From Pseudanabaena yagii GIHE-NHR1 (GTDB lineage Bacteria; Cyanobacteriota; Cyanobacteriia; Pseudanabaenales; Pseudanabaenaceae): a DNA stretch of 64,000 nucleotides. This document shows positions 47,201 through 56,015 of this stretch, in pieces. The DNA lies in the NCBI RefSeq assembly GCF_012863495.1, contig NZ_JAAVJL010000001.1, forward strand, positions 2,909,501 through 2,973,500, written 5' to 3'. The position numbers were made by a program, and so were the translations under genes. The notes under the pieces are model-generated. The model did not search any database. It was not told the DNA's origin and saw only the letters and a list, made by a program, of their open reading frames with translations. Positions within the stretch are counted from its first letter, which is position 1. The number at the start of each line of letters is the position of its first letter.

Positions 47201-47885
47201 GATTGTCTCGAAAGCAGGTATCTTCAACTTGGACATTTAAGCAGGGCTGCCAAGGGGCAATGATATCTTCGGCAACGATCGCACCACTCATGTCGGGGTT
47301 GAATTGATAAATAGCGGCGCGATCGGCTTTGATAAATTGACGTACTTCTTTGACGATCGCATTCGAGATCTCGGCTAAGTCTAGAGATTCGCGAATCCGT
47401 AATGCTATTTCGGCGATGACTGTTTGCTGTTGTTGCGATCGCCATAGTTGACGATTGAGAGTGGTTTCGCGTAGTACTTGCTTGACCCTGCTAGATAGCA
47501 AGTTAGTGGTGACATCTGCCTTAACCAAGTAATCTGAGGCTCCCGATTTCATCGACTGTACGGCTTTTTTCTCGTCCCCTTGCCCAGTCAACATGATCAC
47601 AGGAGTACGCTCACTCCTAGCAACTTCATTAATTGCTTCTAGAAATTCCAAGCCATCGCCATCGGGTAAGTTTAGATCGACGAGGGCAATATCAGGTTTC
47701 TGCGATCGCCATAGTTCTAGACCCTCTTCTAGGGTTTCTGCTTCGAGAAAGCGATAGGTGATATCCCTATCTGATTGGAGATAGCGCCTATAACTATCGC
47801 GATCGCCCTCCGAGTCATCAATGATCAAAACAGCGATCGTTGATGGCAAAGAATTGTTTGTAGAACCAAGGGGAGAAGGCGACAT
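44295..47885 (-). CDS. Hybrid sensor kinase with cyanobacteriochrome-type GAF (REC-GAF-PAS3-HK-REC)
   Basis: 1196 residues from the preferred ATG at 47885 (frame open to 47963). Order: receiver (17-135, phospho-Asp70 in VDLNLPDGDG); GAF (165-320) with DTCF (Cys224) and DCHLQLLERFQVRANLVVPI (Cys252), the paired-Cys pattern of DXCF cyanobacteriochromes; three PAS/PAC repeats ending in DISDRK; a histidine kinase with MSHELRTPLNSILG and ATPase motifs DNGIGIAAKN and GTGLGLAL; and a C-terminal receiver (LMDIQMPIMDG). The domain set predicts a soluble bilin-binding light sensor feeding a phosphorelay. It overlaps nothing if started at 47885. Confidence 0.85.
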   Translation of the reverse strand: MSPSPLGSTNNSLPSTIAVLIIDDSEGDRDSYRRYLQSDRDITYRFLEAETLEEGLELWRSQKPDIALVDLNLPDGDGLEFLEAINEVARSERTPVIMLTGQGDEKKAVQSMKSGASDYLVKADVTTNLLSSRVKQVLRETTLNRQLWRSQQQQTVIAEIALRIRESLDLAEISNAIVKEVRQFIKADRAAIYQFNPDMSGAIVAEDIIAPWQPCLNVQVEDTCFRDNLGGAYRDGKFFVANDIYQANLTDCHLQLLERFQVRANLVVPILLPNADQRILWGLLIVHQCSTARIWQDSDIQLLQQLSVQLAIGIQQALTYQQVQTELAERKRAEALLLTKQVEIEERNALLEKTSGDLECTIEELRVSTEDLIYQQRQLEYEQIRYQNLFNFAPDGYLVTDPVGRILEANQVILDLLGVNREYIVEKFLAIFVAARDQEIFFNQLGYMLSNDNSAVTWEITLNPYQRKAFPAEIILTKNINPANKQIQLLWIIRNISDRKRAEQELLQLNQSLEAKVIERTQELWQVNKLQRAILDGTDYAIISTDLNGIIQTFNAGAEKMLGYTKEEVVGKVTPEIFHDPQEIVNNITKASKILGKDIGVGFEALISMASQGLIDEEWINIRKDGSRFPISISVTVLKDDNDQPIGTLSVRQDISDRKLAEESLRESEKRFASLASAAPVGIFQINPNNECTYVNGFWSQITGQEPSMALGYGWLQTIHPDDREQIHQQWIQAIEQQAHYQGEGRCIKSDGTTCYYYCQAIPEVDQDGVFTGYIGTLTDISDRKQTELQLQEINDQLLRATKLKDEFLANMSHELRTPLNSILGLSESLQEQILGSLNEKQLKAIRIVESSGEHLLALINDILDLSKISSGTMVLDIASVSVQNICNVSLVFVKQQALQKNIQINSYIPPYINSINIDERRIKQVLINLLTNAVKFTPRQGQVSLLVSVGSGDTWQGEATIPQQLKLQNAPMIVFQVVDNGIGIAAKNLSQLFQPFVQIDSSLNRQYEGTGLGLALVKQIVELHGGQVMVESEIGKGSVFTVALPYEMSEPIAPAPSESTKLESLEVKSEEAIAPLILLAEDNEANISNFSIYLTALNYRLITAKNGEEAIALAKSEKPDIILMDIQMPIMDGLEATRLIRADAEIADIPIIALTALAMEGDETRCLEAGANEYLSKPIKLRQLANKIAELLAPP

Positions 47886-47940
47886 AGCTAGACAGTTGAG
47901 TGAAATTCTATTAGTCAATGTTAAACGGCAATAATCTAAG

Positions 47941-50900
47941 TTAATCACCCAATAATTCGGCAATTTTTAGAGCCAGTTGTTTTAGCCTAACAGGTTTACT
48001 GATATATTGATTTGCCCCTGCCTCTAAACATCTTTCGCGATCGCCTTGCATGGCTAGGGCTGTCAAGGCAATAATCGGAATATTTGCTATCTCGGCATCA
48101 GCACGAATTAAGCGGGTTGCCTCTAGTCCATCCATGATCGGCATTTGAATATCCATGAGGATAATATCGGGTTTTTCGGATTTGGCAAGGGCGATCGCTT
48201 GCTGTCCATTGTTAGCCACAATCAAGCGGTAATTGAGTGCCGTAAGGTAGATTGTAAAGTTGGAGACATTAGCTTCATTGTCTTCGGCAAGCAAAATAAG
48301 CGGGGCGATCGCATTTTCTGAAGATGCCATTACAGTAGTGGTTAACTCCGTTGTTGGTTGCAAGATGGATGGAGCTGACGTTTCGTAGGGTAGAGCCACC
48401 GTAAAGCAGCTTCCCTGTCCAAGTTGACTCTCGACCGTAACCTGTCCACCATGCAGTTCGACGATCTGCTTGACCATCGCTAGCCCTAGGCCAGTGCCTT
48501 CGTATTGACGATTGAGGTTGCTGTCCACCTGCACAAAGGGTTGGAAGAGTCGTGGTAAATTCTCGGCAGCAATGCCAATGCCCGTATCTGTGACTTGAAA
48601 TAGGATCATTGGCGCATTTTCAGCTCGGATTTGATTAGGGATTTGCGCTTCGCCTAGCCATGTATTGCCATAGCCAACAGCAACGGAGAAGTTAATCAGC
48701 CCATAATTCGGCGTGAATTTTACGGCATTGGTGAGGAGATTGATTAGTACCTGTTTGATGCGACGTTCATCTACATTCAGATCCCTGAGATTGGGCGGGA
48801 TATTGCTGATGATTTGAATATTCTTTTGAAATGCTTGTTGACGGACAAAGACCTCGCTAGAACTGCATAGATTGGTGATGGAAGTGGAGGTGCGATTCAG
48901 TACCATTTTGCCTGATGCGATTTTTGATAGATCGAGAATGTCATTAATCAGATCTAATAGATGTCGTCCACTTCTTTCGATATTGCCGATCGCTTTTTGT
49001 TGCCGTTCATTGATCGAACCAAGAACTTGATCGATGAGAGCTTCGGACATACCCAAAATTGCATTAAGTGGTGTCCGCAGTTCATGGCTCATATTGGCAA
49101 GAAATTCATCCTTGAGCTTGGTGGCGCGAAGTAGTTCGTTGTTAATTTGTTGGAGTTGGGCTTCGGCTTGTTTGCGATCGCTCAGATCGGTATGCGTACC
49201 CATCATCCGCAAGGCTTGACCATCGGCATTCACCTCAAACACTTTGCCACGCGCCAAAATCCATTTATAGTTACCATCTTTACAACGTAGTCGATGTTCG
49301 TTTTCATAGAGGAGAACCTCATGATTAAGGCATTTGTCGATATCCTCGTAGCATTTGGCGATATCGTCAGGGTGAACGAGATTTTCCCATGACTCAAATC
49401 TATTTTCGATTTCATCATCTGCATATCCCAGCAAAGCTTTCCATTGCTGCGAGAAGAAGACCTCATTGGTTTGAACATTCCAATCCCAAATACCATCACC
49501 AGCGCTTTCTAAGGCAAATTGCCAACGTTGATCGCTCTCTCTCAATGCGGTTTCGGCATATTTGCGATCGGTAATATCTTGAGCAGTGCCAATAATGATC
49601 TTGACTTGTCCCTCTGCATCTCGACTGAAGATTAAATCGCGACTGTGTAAATAGCGCCATTCACCATTGGCATGGCGAAGGCGATATTCATGGGAGAGGA
49701 TTTCGCTATCATTAGCCAGTTTCAATCTCTCAAAGTGTTCTAAGGTTGGCAGGAGATCATCTGGGTGGATTATAGTAGGCAGCCAAGATGCTCCCATTTC
49801 TTGGATCTCGATCGCCGAGTAACCGAGTGTCGCTAAAATCTCGCGATTAACATAGGTATTTCGTTGTTCTTGGAGATCATAAAGATAGAGGACATTTGGC
49901 GATGAATCAGCAATTTGTGTGATAAATCGATGATTTTCCAAAATTTCCTGTTCTGCTTTTTTGCGATCGTTAATGTCTGCCAAAATTCCTTGAGCACCAA
50001 TGGGGATACCGTCAGCATTAATAATCGGTGTGGTATTGACGCTTGCCCAAATGTAGTGACCATCTTGATGGAGATGGCGGAATTCAGCATTTTTAACCGT
50101 TTGTCCAGCTTGAATAGTCTGTATATATCCGCTAGTCATCCAATCGATATCTTCTGGATGGACAAGATCAACAAATGGTTTTCCGATCCAGTCATTGGGG
50201 TCAAAGCCAAAGATTGTTTGAAATTGGGGCGATAGATAGTCAAAAATCCCATGAACATCAGTTGACCAAGTCAAGTCATTAGCACCTTCCACTAAACGAC
50301 GGAATTTTGCTTCGCTCTCCGTTAAGGCAGATTCTATCCGCTTGCGATCGCTAATATCATAGTTAATCCCGATCATATCTTGGGGATTGCCCTGTTCGTC
50401 TCTGACTACCACCCCATAGGCTTTGATAAAGTGTACAGTACCATCGGGATGTACAACCCGAAATTCGGTATCATATTCTACTTCTCCTGAGATAGCTTGC
50501 TGGAGCAGGCTTTCGATAGAATCACGATCTTCAGGATGGAGTCTATTTGCCCAATCGTCATAATCTATGGAGCCATCAGCTTGTTTGGGGATTCCGTAAA
50601 GCTCGTACATCCGCTCGTCCCAAATTTTAGTCTTGTGAACAAGATCCCATTGCCAACAACCAAATGCTCCAGATTTGAGGGCTAAGGCAAGCCGTTCCGA
50701 TATTTGCTTAAGTTGTGCAGTGCGTTGCTCTACTTTAGCTTCTAGTTCTTGGTTAAGTTGCTGGAGTTCCAGTTCAGCGAGTTTGCGATCGCTAATATCA
50801 TTCGCACATCCAATCAAATGGGTAATATGACCTTGCTCATCTTTAACCACAGAAAGCCGCAAGCTAACGTAGAGGCGTTGTCCTGATTTAGAAATGACAA

Positions 50901-52158
50901 TAACTTCCGCAGTATGCTTCCCATTTGTCAATAGAGGTATAAGCACCTCTGCTTGTAGGGCTTCAGCATCTTCATACATAAAGTTGACATTTTGCCCTAA
51001 TACCTCTGCCTCTGTATAGCCATAAAGACTCTCTGCTCCATGATTCCAACTGAGAATTGCGCCTTCGAGGTCGGTCGTCACGACGGCATCATGAATTTCT
51101 TCTAAAACTTGAGATTGCAGTTGTAATTTTTGAGTGCGTTCCTGTACCTTCTCCTCTAGGAAGGAATTCATGGTTTGCAGATTTTGATATAGCTCAGCCT
51201 GTTGCAAGGCGATCGCCAAATGCACAGATAGCTGATGCAATAGCTGAATATCTTCTTCCTGCCATTGGCGTGGAGATGAGCATTGATGGACGATTAACAA
51301 GCCCCATAGAGCATTTGTGCCATTCAGGAGGATCGGCACTACCAGATTTGCCCTGATCTGAAATCTTTCGAGAAGTTGGATATGGCACTCGGTCAGATTA
51401 GCTTCGTAAATGTCGTGCGCCACAAAGATCTTGCCATTTTGGTATTCCCCACCAAGATTTTCCTGAAAGCAAGTATCTTCAATCTGACTATCCAAGCATG
51501 TCTCCCATTCAGGAAGTCCTGACTCGGCAACAATTGCCCCACTCATATCAGGATTAAATCGGTAAATAATCGCCCGATCCGCATCTAAAAAGCTGCGGAC
51601 TTCTTGGACGATCGCATTAGAAACATACTCAAATGAAACTGACCTACGGATGTGGAGCGACATTGAGGCAATTATTGTTTGCTGCTGTTGCGATCGCCGC
51701 AGTTGGCGGAGAAGTAAATTATTTTCTTGCACCTGATTGATGCAGGTGAGGAGCGAAATGTCTGTCACATCGCTTTTTACTAAATAGTCGGCTGCCCCCA
51801 GCTTCATCGCCCTTACTGCAATGCGTTCATCGCCCGATCCCGTCATCATGATCACAGGCAATTTATTGATTAATTGCTCAGTACCAATAGCTTCCAAAAA
51901 TTCCAAACCATCGCCATCGGGCAGATTGATATCGAGCAGTACGACATCTGGTTGCTGCGATCGCCACAGTTCCAAACCTTCCTCTAGTGTTTCTGCTTCG
52001 GTAATGTGATATTGCTGCTCTGGATCGGATTGGAGATAGCGCTTGAAACTAAAGCGATCGCTTTCCGCATCATCCACAATCAAAATTTTGAGCGTGGAAC
52101 TGCTTTGTACAGACGATTGCCAAGACTTAATCGTTGGGTTAGGTAGTGAATTGTCCAT
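47941..52158 (-). CDS. Giant hybrid sensor kinase with cyanobacteriochrome-type GAF (REC-GAF-PAS5-HK-REC)
   Basis: 1405 residues from the ATG at 52158 (frame open to 52260). The layout is as in its downstream paralogue but with five PAS/PAC units. Receiver Asp76 (LLDINLPDGDG); GAF with DTCF (Cys230) and ECHIQLLERFQIRANLVVPI (Cys258), again 28 residues apart; kinase MSHELRTPLNAILG, DTGIGIAAENL and GTGLGLAM; C-terminal receiver LMDIQMPIMDG. The preferred start lies inside the last codons of the upstream response regulator (20-bp overlap), implying translational coupling. It is likely a second blue/green-region light sensor. Confidence 0.85.
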   Translation of the reverse strand: MDNSLPNPTIKSWQSSVQSSSTLKILIVDDAESDRFSFKRYLQSDPEQQYHITEAETLEEGLELWRSQQPDVVLLDINLPDGDGLEFLEAIGTEQLINKLPVIMMTGSGDERIAVRAMKLGAADYLVKSDVTDISLLTCINQVQENNLLLRQLRRSQQQQTIIASMSLHIRRSVSFEYVSNAIVQEVRSFLDADRAIIYRFNPDMSGAIVAESGLPEWETCLDSQIEDTCFQENLGGEYQNGKIFVAHDIYEANLTECHIQLLERFQIRANLVVPILLNGTNALWGLLIVHQCSSPRQWQEEDIQLLHQLSVHLAIALQQAELYQNLQTMNSFLEEKVQERTQKLQLQSQVLEEIHDAVVTTDLEGAILSWNHGAESLYGYTEAEVLGQNVNFMYEDAEALQAEVLIPLLTNGKHTAEVIVISKSGQRLYVSLRLSVVKDEQGHITHLIGCANDISDRKLAELELQQLNQELEAKVEQRTAQLKQISERLALALKSGAFGCWQWDLVHKTKIWDERMYELYGIPKQADGSIDYDDWANRLHPEDRDSIESLLQQAISGEVEYDTEFRVVHPDGTVHFIKAYGVVVRDEQGNPQDMIGINYDISDRKRIESALTESEAKFRRLVEGANDLTWSTDVHGIFDYLSPQFQTIFGFDPNDWIGKPFVDLVHPEDIDWMTSGYIQTIQAGQTVKNAEFRHLHQDGHYIWASVNTTPIINADGIPIGAQGILADINDRKKAEQEILENHRFITQIADSSPNVLYLYDLQEQRNTYVNREILATLGYSAIEIQEMGASWLPTIIHPDDLLPTLEHFERLKLANDSEILSHEYRLRHANGEWRYLHSRDLIFSRDAEGQVKIIIGTAQDITDRKYAETALRESDQRWQFALESAGDGIWDWNVQTNEVFFSQQWKALLGYADDEIENRFESWENLVHPDDIAKCYEDIDKCLNHEVLLYENEHRLRCKDGNYKWILARGKVFEVNADGQALRMMGTHTDLSDRKQAEAQLQQINNELLRATKLKDEFLANMSHELRTPLNAILGMSEALIDQVLGSINERQQKAIGNIERSGRHLLDLINDILDLSKIASGKMVLNRTSTSITNLCSSSEVFVRQQAFQKNIQIISNIPPNLRDLNVDERRIKQVLINLLTNAVKFTPNYGLINFSVAVGYGNTWLGEAQIPNQIRAENAPMILFQVTDTGIGIAAENLPRLFQPFVQVDSNLNRQYEGTGLGLAMVKQIVELHGGQVTVESQLGQGSCFTVALPYETSAPSILQPTTELTTTVMASSENAIAPLILLAEDNEANVSNFTIYLTALNYRLIVANNGQQAIALAKSEKPDIILMDIQMPIMDGLEATRLIRADAEIANIPIIALTALAMQGDRERCLEAGANQYISKPVRLKQLALKIAELLGD

Positions 52159-52633
52159 AACTAGGTAAAACCGTAAATTGAAACCAATGTTGAAATAGAA
52201 TTTGAACAGTCTGCTGCATTTCACTAACCCCCATTGGTTTAAGCATGTAACAGTTTGCACCGTACTGATAGCAGGTTTGGATATCTTGCAGACTATTGGA
52301 AGTAGTCAATACAATAATTGGAATTATTTGCAGAATAGGAGTTTGCTTAACTGTGCGGATTACTTCTCGCCCATCGGTGTTGGGGAGATTGAGATCTAGC
52401 AAAATAGCAACGGGAAAAGCTGCATTGAGATCTTGATATTCGCCTTGTCGTAATAGATATTCCAAGGCTTCATCCCCATCTTCAAATCTTAGGAAATTGT
52501 AAGTCAATCTCTCTAGTAGATTGAGCTTTTGAGTAGCTCGCCAAAAACTATAGAAATCTTCGTCACTATCTTCGATAATGGCAATTACAGGATCGGTGAG
52601 ATTTTCCCAAGGAGAATTCAATAGCTTTTGCAT
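52139..52633 (-). CDS. Rcp-type response regulator of the phytochrome
   Basis: 164 residues, a single receiver domain of the Rcp1 group: acidic pair IEDSDED (21-27), phospho-Asp in AILLDLNLPNTDGREV, LTTSNS switch and LKPMGVSEM Lys. Rcp-type regulators have the inserted SFWRA-like segment and C-terminal extension used for dimerisation. It lies downstream of the phytochrome gene on the same strand, the usual cph-rcp pairing; with a CphB-type phytochrome this would be RcpB. A 297-bp repeat-rich spacer separates them. Confidence 0.88.
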   Translation of the reverse strand: MQKLLNSPWENLTDPVIAIIEDSDEDFYSFWRATQKLNLLERLTYNFLRFEDGDEALEYLLRQGEYQDLNAAFPVAILLDLNLPNTDGREVIRTVKQTPILQIIPIIVLTTSNSLQDIQTCYQYGANCYMLKPMGVSEMQQTVQILFQHWFQFTVLPSYGQFTT

Positions 52634-52930
52634 AAGTATGAGTTTAAGTTACAACTTGATATTACATTGAAGTTGTCAAGCCCCTCACCTCCCAGACTCC
52701 CCTGCTAAGGGAGAGGAGGAGTAAGACTTATTTCTTGTTCACCTCTCCCTTAGTGAGAGCTAAGGTGTACACACAAGTTATCAGCTAAGTTAGTTGCTAA
52801 TGATCCCCCTCAATCCCCCTTAAAAAGAGAAGAAAATTCTCCCCCCTTTTTAAGGGGGGCTGGGGGGGATCTACACCCTGAAACATAGACAGTGAGACTT
52901 GTGTGTACATATTCGCTTTTGGGATAGAGA
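52634..52930. repeat. Spacer occupied by a MITE-like element (TACACACAAGT ends)
   Basis: TGTACACACAAGT (52766-52778) and ACTTGTGTGTACA (52897-52909) are inverted ends around about 120 bp containing paired CCCCC/GGGGG-rich arms (AATCCCCCTTAAAAAG and CTTTTTAAGGGGGG-like). A second hairpin CTCCCCTGCTAAGGGAGAGG lies before it. The same end sequence bounds elements near 55806-55937 and 58593-58775. Confidence 0.7.
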
Positions 52931-55276
52931 CTAAGGGTGAGGATTTGATGTAATATCAGTCGCTATTTCAGGTATGACTGATGTATTTGATTCAATTGGT
53001 AAAGTAAACGAGAATACAGATCCCTGTCCATAAACTGACTGTACTTGAATTTTCCCTCCATGACGTTCAATAATTTTTTTGACAATGGTTAATCCCGCAC
53101 CTGTACCACCTCCATATTTGCTAGGAGCGTGTAATCGTTTAAAGATGCGGAACACCGAGTCTAAATGCTTCTCGCGAATACCGATGCCATTATCGCGGAT
53201 ATAGATAGTCACAAAATTAGGATCTTGTGAATTAGACTCGAGCCAGCCAACTTCTACCCATTTATCAGCTTGCTCATTGTATTTAAAGGCATTGGAAATG
53301 AGGTTGATAAATACTTCCTCAAGCAAAACGCGATCGCCTAATACCGTTGGTAGTGATTGGGGAACCCGAATCTGACAATTTGTCCATTGGGGATTGATCG
53401 CAAATAACTCAGTTACGGTTTTTAGCAATTGATCGAGCGCGATCGGATACATTTGCAACTCTTGTCTACCCAAGCGCGAAAACTTCAGCAATGAATCAAT
53501 CAATGACTCCATCCGCTTCGTCAACCGTACTAGGGTATTTAGTTTCTCAGCTCCATCTCCTTGGAGCATATCGCTATAGTCCTCTAACAAAAAAGTGGCA
53601 TAGTTATGAATGCCGCGCAAAGGTTCCTTCAAGTCGTGAGAAGCAATATAAGCAAAGGAATCTAACTCACTATTACTACGCTCTAGTTCGAGATTGATAT
53701 TGGCAAGATCTTCCGCTTGGCGTAATACGATATCAACGATCGCTTGCCGTAGTTCCAGCGCTCCCGCTATTTCGCAATCGAGCCAAGGACTAGACTTGCC
53801 ATTTACGGTTTCTTGCCATAACTCAAAAGACTGGCGCGGAAAGATCGTGATTGTCCCATCTTCTTCGAGTCGCTTGGGCTTGTCTGGGTTTCCTGCCCAG
53901 TTCACGGTTTGCAGCATTTCAGGACGAAACCAAATGATATAGCGATGCTGAATTTTGGAGATAGCCATTGCTAAGACTCCACTAGCGATCGCAGTATATT
54001 CCTCAGCTAGGGGATAGAGTCTAGACAGACTATCGGTGACAAAAATATCTTGGTTGTAATGCTCAAGTAACCAAGGCAGCAATGTTTTGATCTGCTCTAA
54101 GGTAGGAGTCTGTCCAATCAGAGTGATATCGACATTGCTTTGACAAACGGCAACCCCTGCGGCTCCTGTCAACTTCAGCAACGCCTCAGGATCAGCAATT
54201 AGTTCACTAACAAAATCATCGGTGCGGGCTAATCGCTCTACAAACTGTCCCTGAAGGGTTTTGAGATAGAGTTTGTAATCAAGGTTTTCGTTCGCTTCCT
54301 TATTGGCGATTTCCGTAGACATAAGCTGTCCCAAAAACTCGCAGATTGTGCGGATTTCATAGGGAATAAATTTGGGAGTGGAGTGATGACAGGAGATCAA
54401 TCCCCAAAGCTCCTGATTTTGAATGAGGGAAACTGACATGGATGCAGCCACTTCCATATTCTTGAGATATTCAATATGAATGGGAGAGACAGATCGCAAA
54501 CTGCAATAACTCATGTCCAGTTTTGGCAATGGTTCTGAGTCTTCCTCTTGATGGGTTGCTAGCCCGATCGCTTGATAGTTTATATCTGGAATTAGGCGCA
54601 ACCAATTAAGTGTATAGAGATGTTTTGCTTGTTTGGGAATGTCGGTGTCGGGAAAGTGCATTCCCAAAAATGCTTCTTGCTCATCTTGCTTAGCTTCGGC
54701 AATGACAGTACCATCGCCATTCTCATTAAAGCGATAGATCATCACCCGATCAAAACCTGTGATGGCTTGGATCTCTTGGACAATTAAGTTACATAGCTCT
54801 GTCAAATTAAGAGCCGTCTGCATTTTGGTGAGGGTGTTCTTAATTTGATGATAAAACTGAAAAAAGTCATTTTTAATTATGGAAACTGTTGGTTCCAATT
54901 CCAAAACTAGCTCACCAGTGATCGCACGGTGCACAATTCCGTTAAAGCTGAGAGGAGTGCTATCATCATCTGGCGTATAAAATTTGAGGGGAATGGGATT
55001 GATATGTTCAAAACTTCGATCTAAGCAGCTACTAATTGCTTCAATATGCTCACTACTAATAAATTCATCTAATCGGCGATCGAGCAATTCCGCAGGTGTA
55101 AGTCCCAAAAGATCAAAGGTGTTTTCGCTGACCTGCATAATTTTGATATCAGGTTCACTGAGCACGAGCAGTACTCCGTGGGGCTGGATCGAACTGGGGA
55201 CATGAATCGGTTCGCGATCGCAATTAGTGAGGTTAACTGCTTCTTCGTTATTGATGGGGAGATTGACGATTTGCAT
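52931..55276 (-). CDS. cphB: Biliverdin-type cyanobacterial phytochrome (CphB-like) histidine kinase
   Basis: 781 residues: PAS (20-125), GAF (155-315), PHY (330-510) and histidine kinase (530-765). The N-terminal Cys19 in TNCDREPIHVPSSIQPHG matches the biliverdin-binding Cys of bacteriophytochromes, while the GAF site used by Cph1 has Ile266 (SPIHIEYLKNM) instead of Cys. The DIP motif (PDTDIP, 209-214) and the PHY tongue PRQSFELW are intact. Kinase: ASHDLKEPLRG, DNGIGIREKH, GTGAGLTI. So it should be a red/far-red photoreceptor with biliverdin. It pairs with the Rcp-type regulator downstream. Confidence 0.93.
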   Translation of the reverse strand: MQIVNLPINNEEAVNLTNCDREPIHVPSSIQPHGVLLVLSEPDIKIMQVSENTFDLLGLTPAELLDRRLDEFISSEHIEAISSCLDRSFEHINPIPLKFYTPDDDSTPLSFNGIVHRAITGELVLELEPTVSIIKNDFFQFYHQIKNTLTKMQTALNLTELCNLIVQEIQAITGFDRVMIYRFNENGDGTVIAEAKQDEQEAFLGMHFPDTDIPKQAKHLYTLNWLRLIPDINYQAIGLATHQEEDSEPLPKLDMSYCSLRSVSPIHIEYLKNMEVAASMSVSLIQNQELWGLISCHHSTPKFIPYEIRTICEFLGQLMSTEIANKEANENLDYKLYLKTLQGQFVERLARTDDFVSELIADPEALLKLTGAAGVAVCQSNVDITLIGQTPTLEQIKTLLPWLLEHYNQDIFVTDSLSRLYPLAEEYTAIASGVLAMAISKIQHRYIIWFRPEMLQTVNWAGNPDKPKRLEEDGTITIFPRQSFELWQETVNGKSSPWLDCEIAGALELRQAIVDIVLRQAEDLANINLELERSNSELDSFAYIASHDLKEPLRGIHNYATFLLEDYSDMLQGDGAEKLNTLVRLTKRMESLIDSLLKFSRLGRQELQMYPIALDQLLKTVTELFAINPQWTNCQIRVPQSLPTVLGDRVLLEEVFINLISNAFKYNEQADKWVEVGWLESNSQDPNFVTIYIRDNGIGIREKHLDSVFRIFKRLHAPSKYGGGTGAGLTIVKKIIERHGGKIQVQSVYGQGSVFSFTLPIESNTSVIPEIATDITSNPHP

Positions 55277-55333
55277 CGAAGGTAAGGGGCTGAGCGATTA
55301 CGATATTGTTGCTTAGATTAATCTAAACTCTTG

Positions 55334-55424
55334 TATAGCAGTCCTAAATCATTTGTAGATTTTTGGGTTTGTGGAAGCGCACCCCGAAGGGGTGCGCTTC
55401 CACAAACCCTTTAGGATTGCTATA
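55334..55424. repeat. Nested palindromic element with TATAGCA ends
   Basis: Outer TATAGCAGTCCTAAA (55334-55348) pairs with TTTAGGATTGCTATA (55410-55424) with one mismatch. Inside is a perfect 21-bp palindrome GGGTTTGTGGAAGCGC..CCCC (55365-55385), loop GAA, 55389-55409. Complete example of the window's palindromic element family. Confidence 0.85.
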
Positions 55425-55680
55425 TAAATCACGAAAGTTTGATTACAAGAAATAGTAACAGTTAAAAATGAGGCAATTATGTAGTTCAGCATTTAATCGT
55501 AATTAAAAAGCTGTGACGCATAGAGTGCGGGCGTTACTTTTTTTGCACTATTTTTTAATTACTGATATTTAGACAAAACTTTATCCCCCAATTTTTTCTC
55601 CCGCAGGAGAAGAGTAGCAAATCCATATTAATGTTCTGTTGCTCCGATAAGAGCTTGTTTGAGAATAATTCTCTTTAGCA

Positions 55681-55806
55681 CTGATGTTACGTGGAAGGAA
55701 TTCCTGCGATATTGAAGGATCGGGGCTGGCACGGGGGCGCAGCCCCTACCGAAAATTTAAATTATTTAGGTAGGGGCAATCCCCCCGTGGTTGCCCTGCT
55801 GTGCTA
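55681..55806 (-). mobile_element. Truncated copy of the ~170-bp MITE
   Basis: Begins CTGATGTTACGTGGAAGGAA and contains the GGGGCTGGCACGGGGGC and TAGGGGCAATCCCCCCGTGG arms, in reverse orientation to the copies at 62337 and 62711. The far end (the part reading GAAATTCATACCCTGAGTT in full copies) is missing; the next repeat element starts immediately. Confidence 0.75.
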
Positions 55807-55937
55807 AATCAACAGTTAATCGCCCCCTAGCCCCCAATTCTGGGGGAACAAGAAAATAAAAGTCTTTCAAAGTCCCCCAGAATTGGGGGATTGAGGGGGC
55901 TTAGATATATTGAAACGAAGACAGTTAGACTTGTGTG
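55806..55937 (-). mobile_element. MITE-like element with CCCCCAATTCTGGGGG arms
   Basis: Reverse-oriented relative of 58593-58775: GATTAACTGTTG end, two copies of the 16-bp CCCCCAATTCTGGGGG palindrome, then the terminal GACTTGTGTGTACAGCG. It directly abuts the truncated MITE, showing insertion or deletion at the junction. Confidence 0.65.
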
Positions 55938-56015
55938 TACAGCGTAGCTACAAAAGGAGAGAGAATTTTCTTCTTCGCCCTTAAAAAGTGGAATTGAGGG
56001 GGATCATTACATCAA

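Larger units (their letters stand above)
55277..56015. other. 739-bp spacer filled with repeats
   Basis: No gene. In order: the nested palindrome 55334-55424; a truncated MITE at 55681-55806; and a TACACACAAGT-type element at about 55806-55937 with CCCCCAATTCTGGGGG hairpins. The stretch 55943-56013 repeats, in the same orientation, sequence next to the 58775 copy. The phytochrome promoter must lie near 55277-55340. Confidence 0.6.

Noticed and set aside
52931-55276. Assignment of the phytochrome as Cph1 type
   Set aside because: The GAF chromophore Cys of Cph1 is replaced by Ile266, while the N-terminal Cys19 of bacteriophytochrome/CphB type is present.
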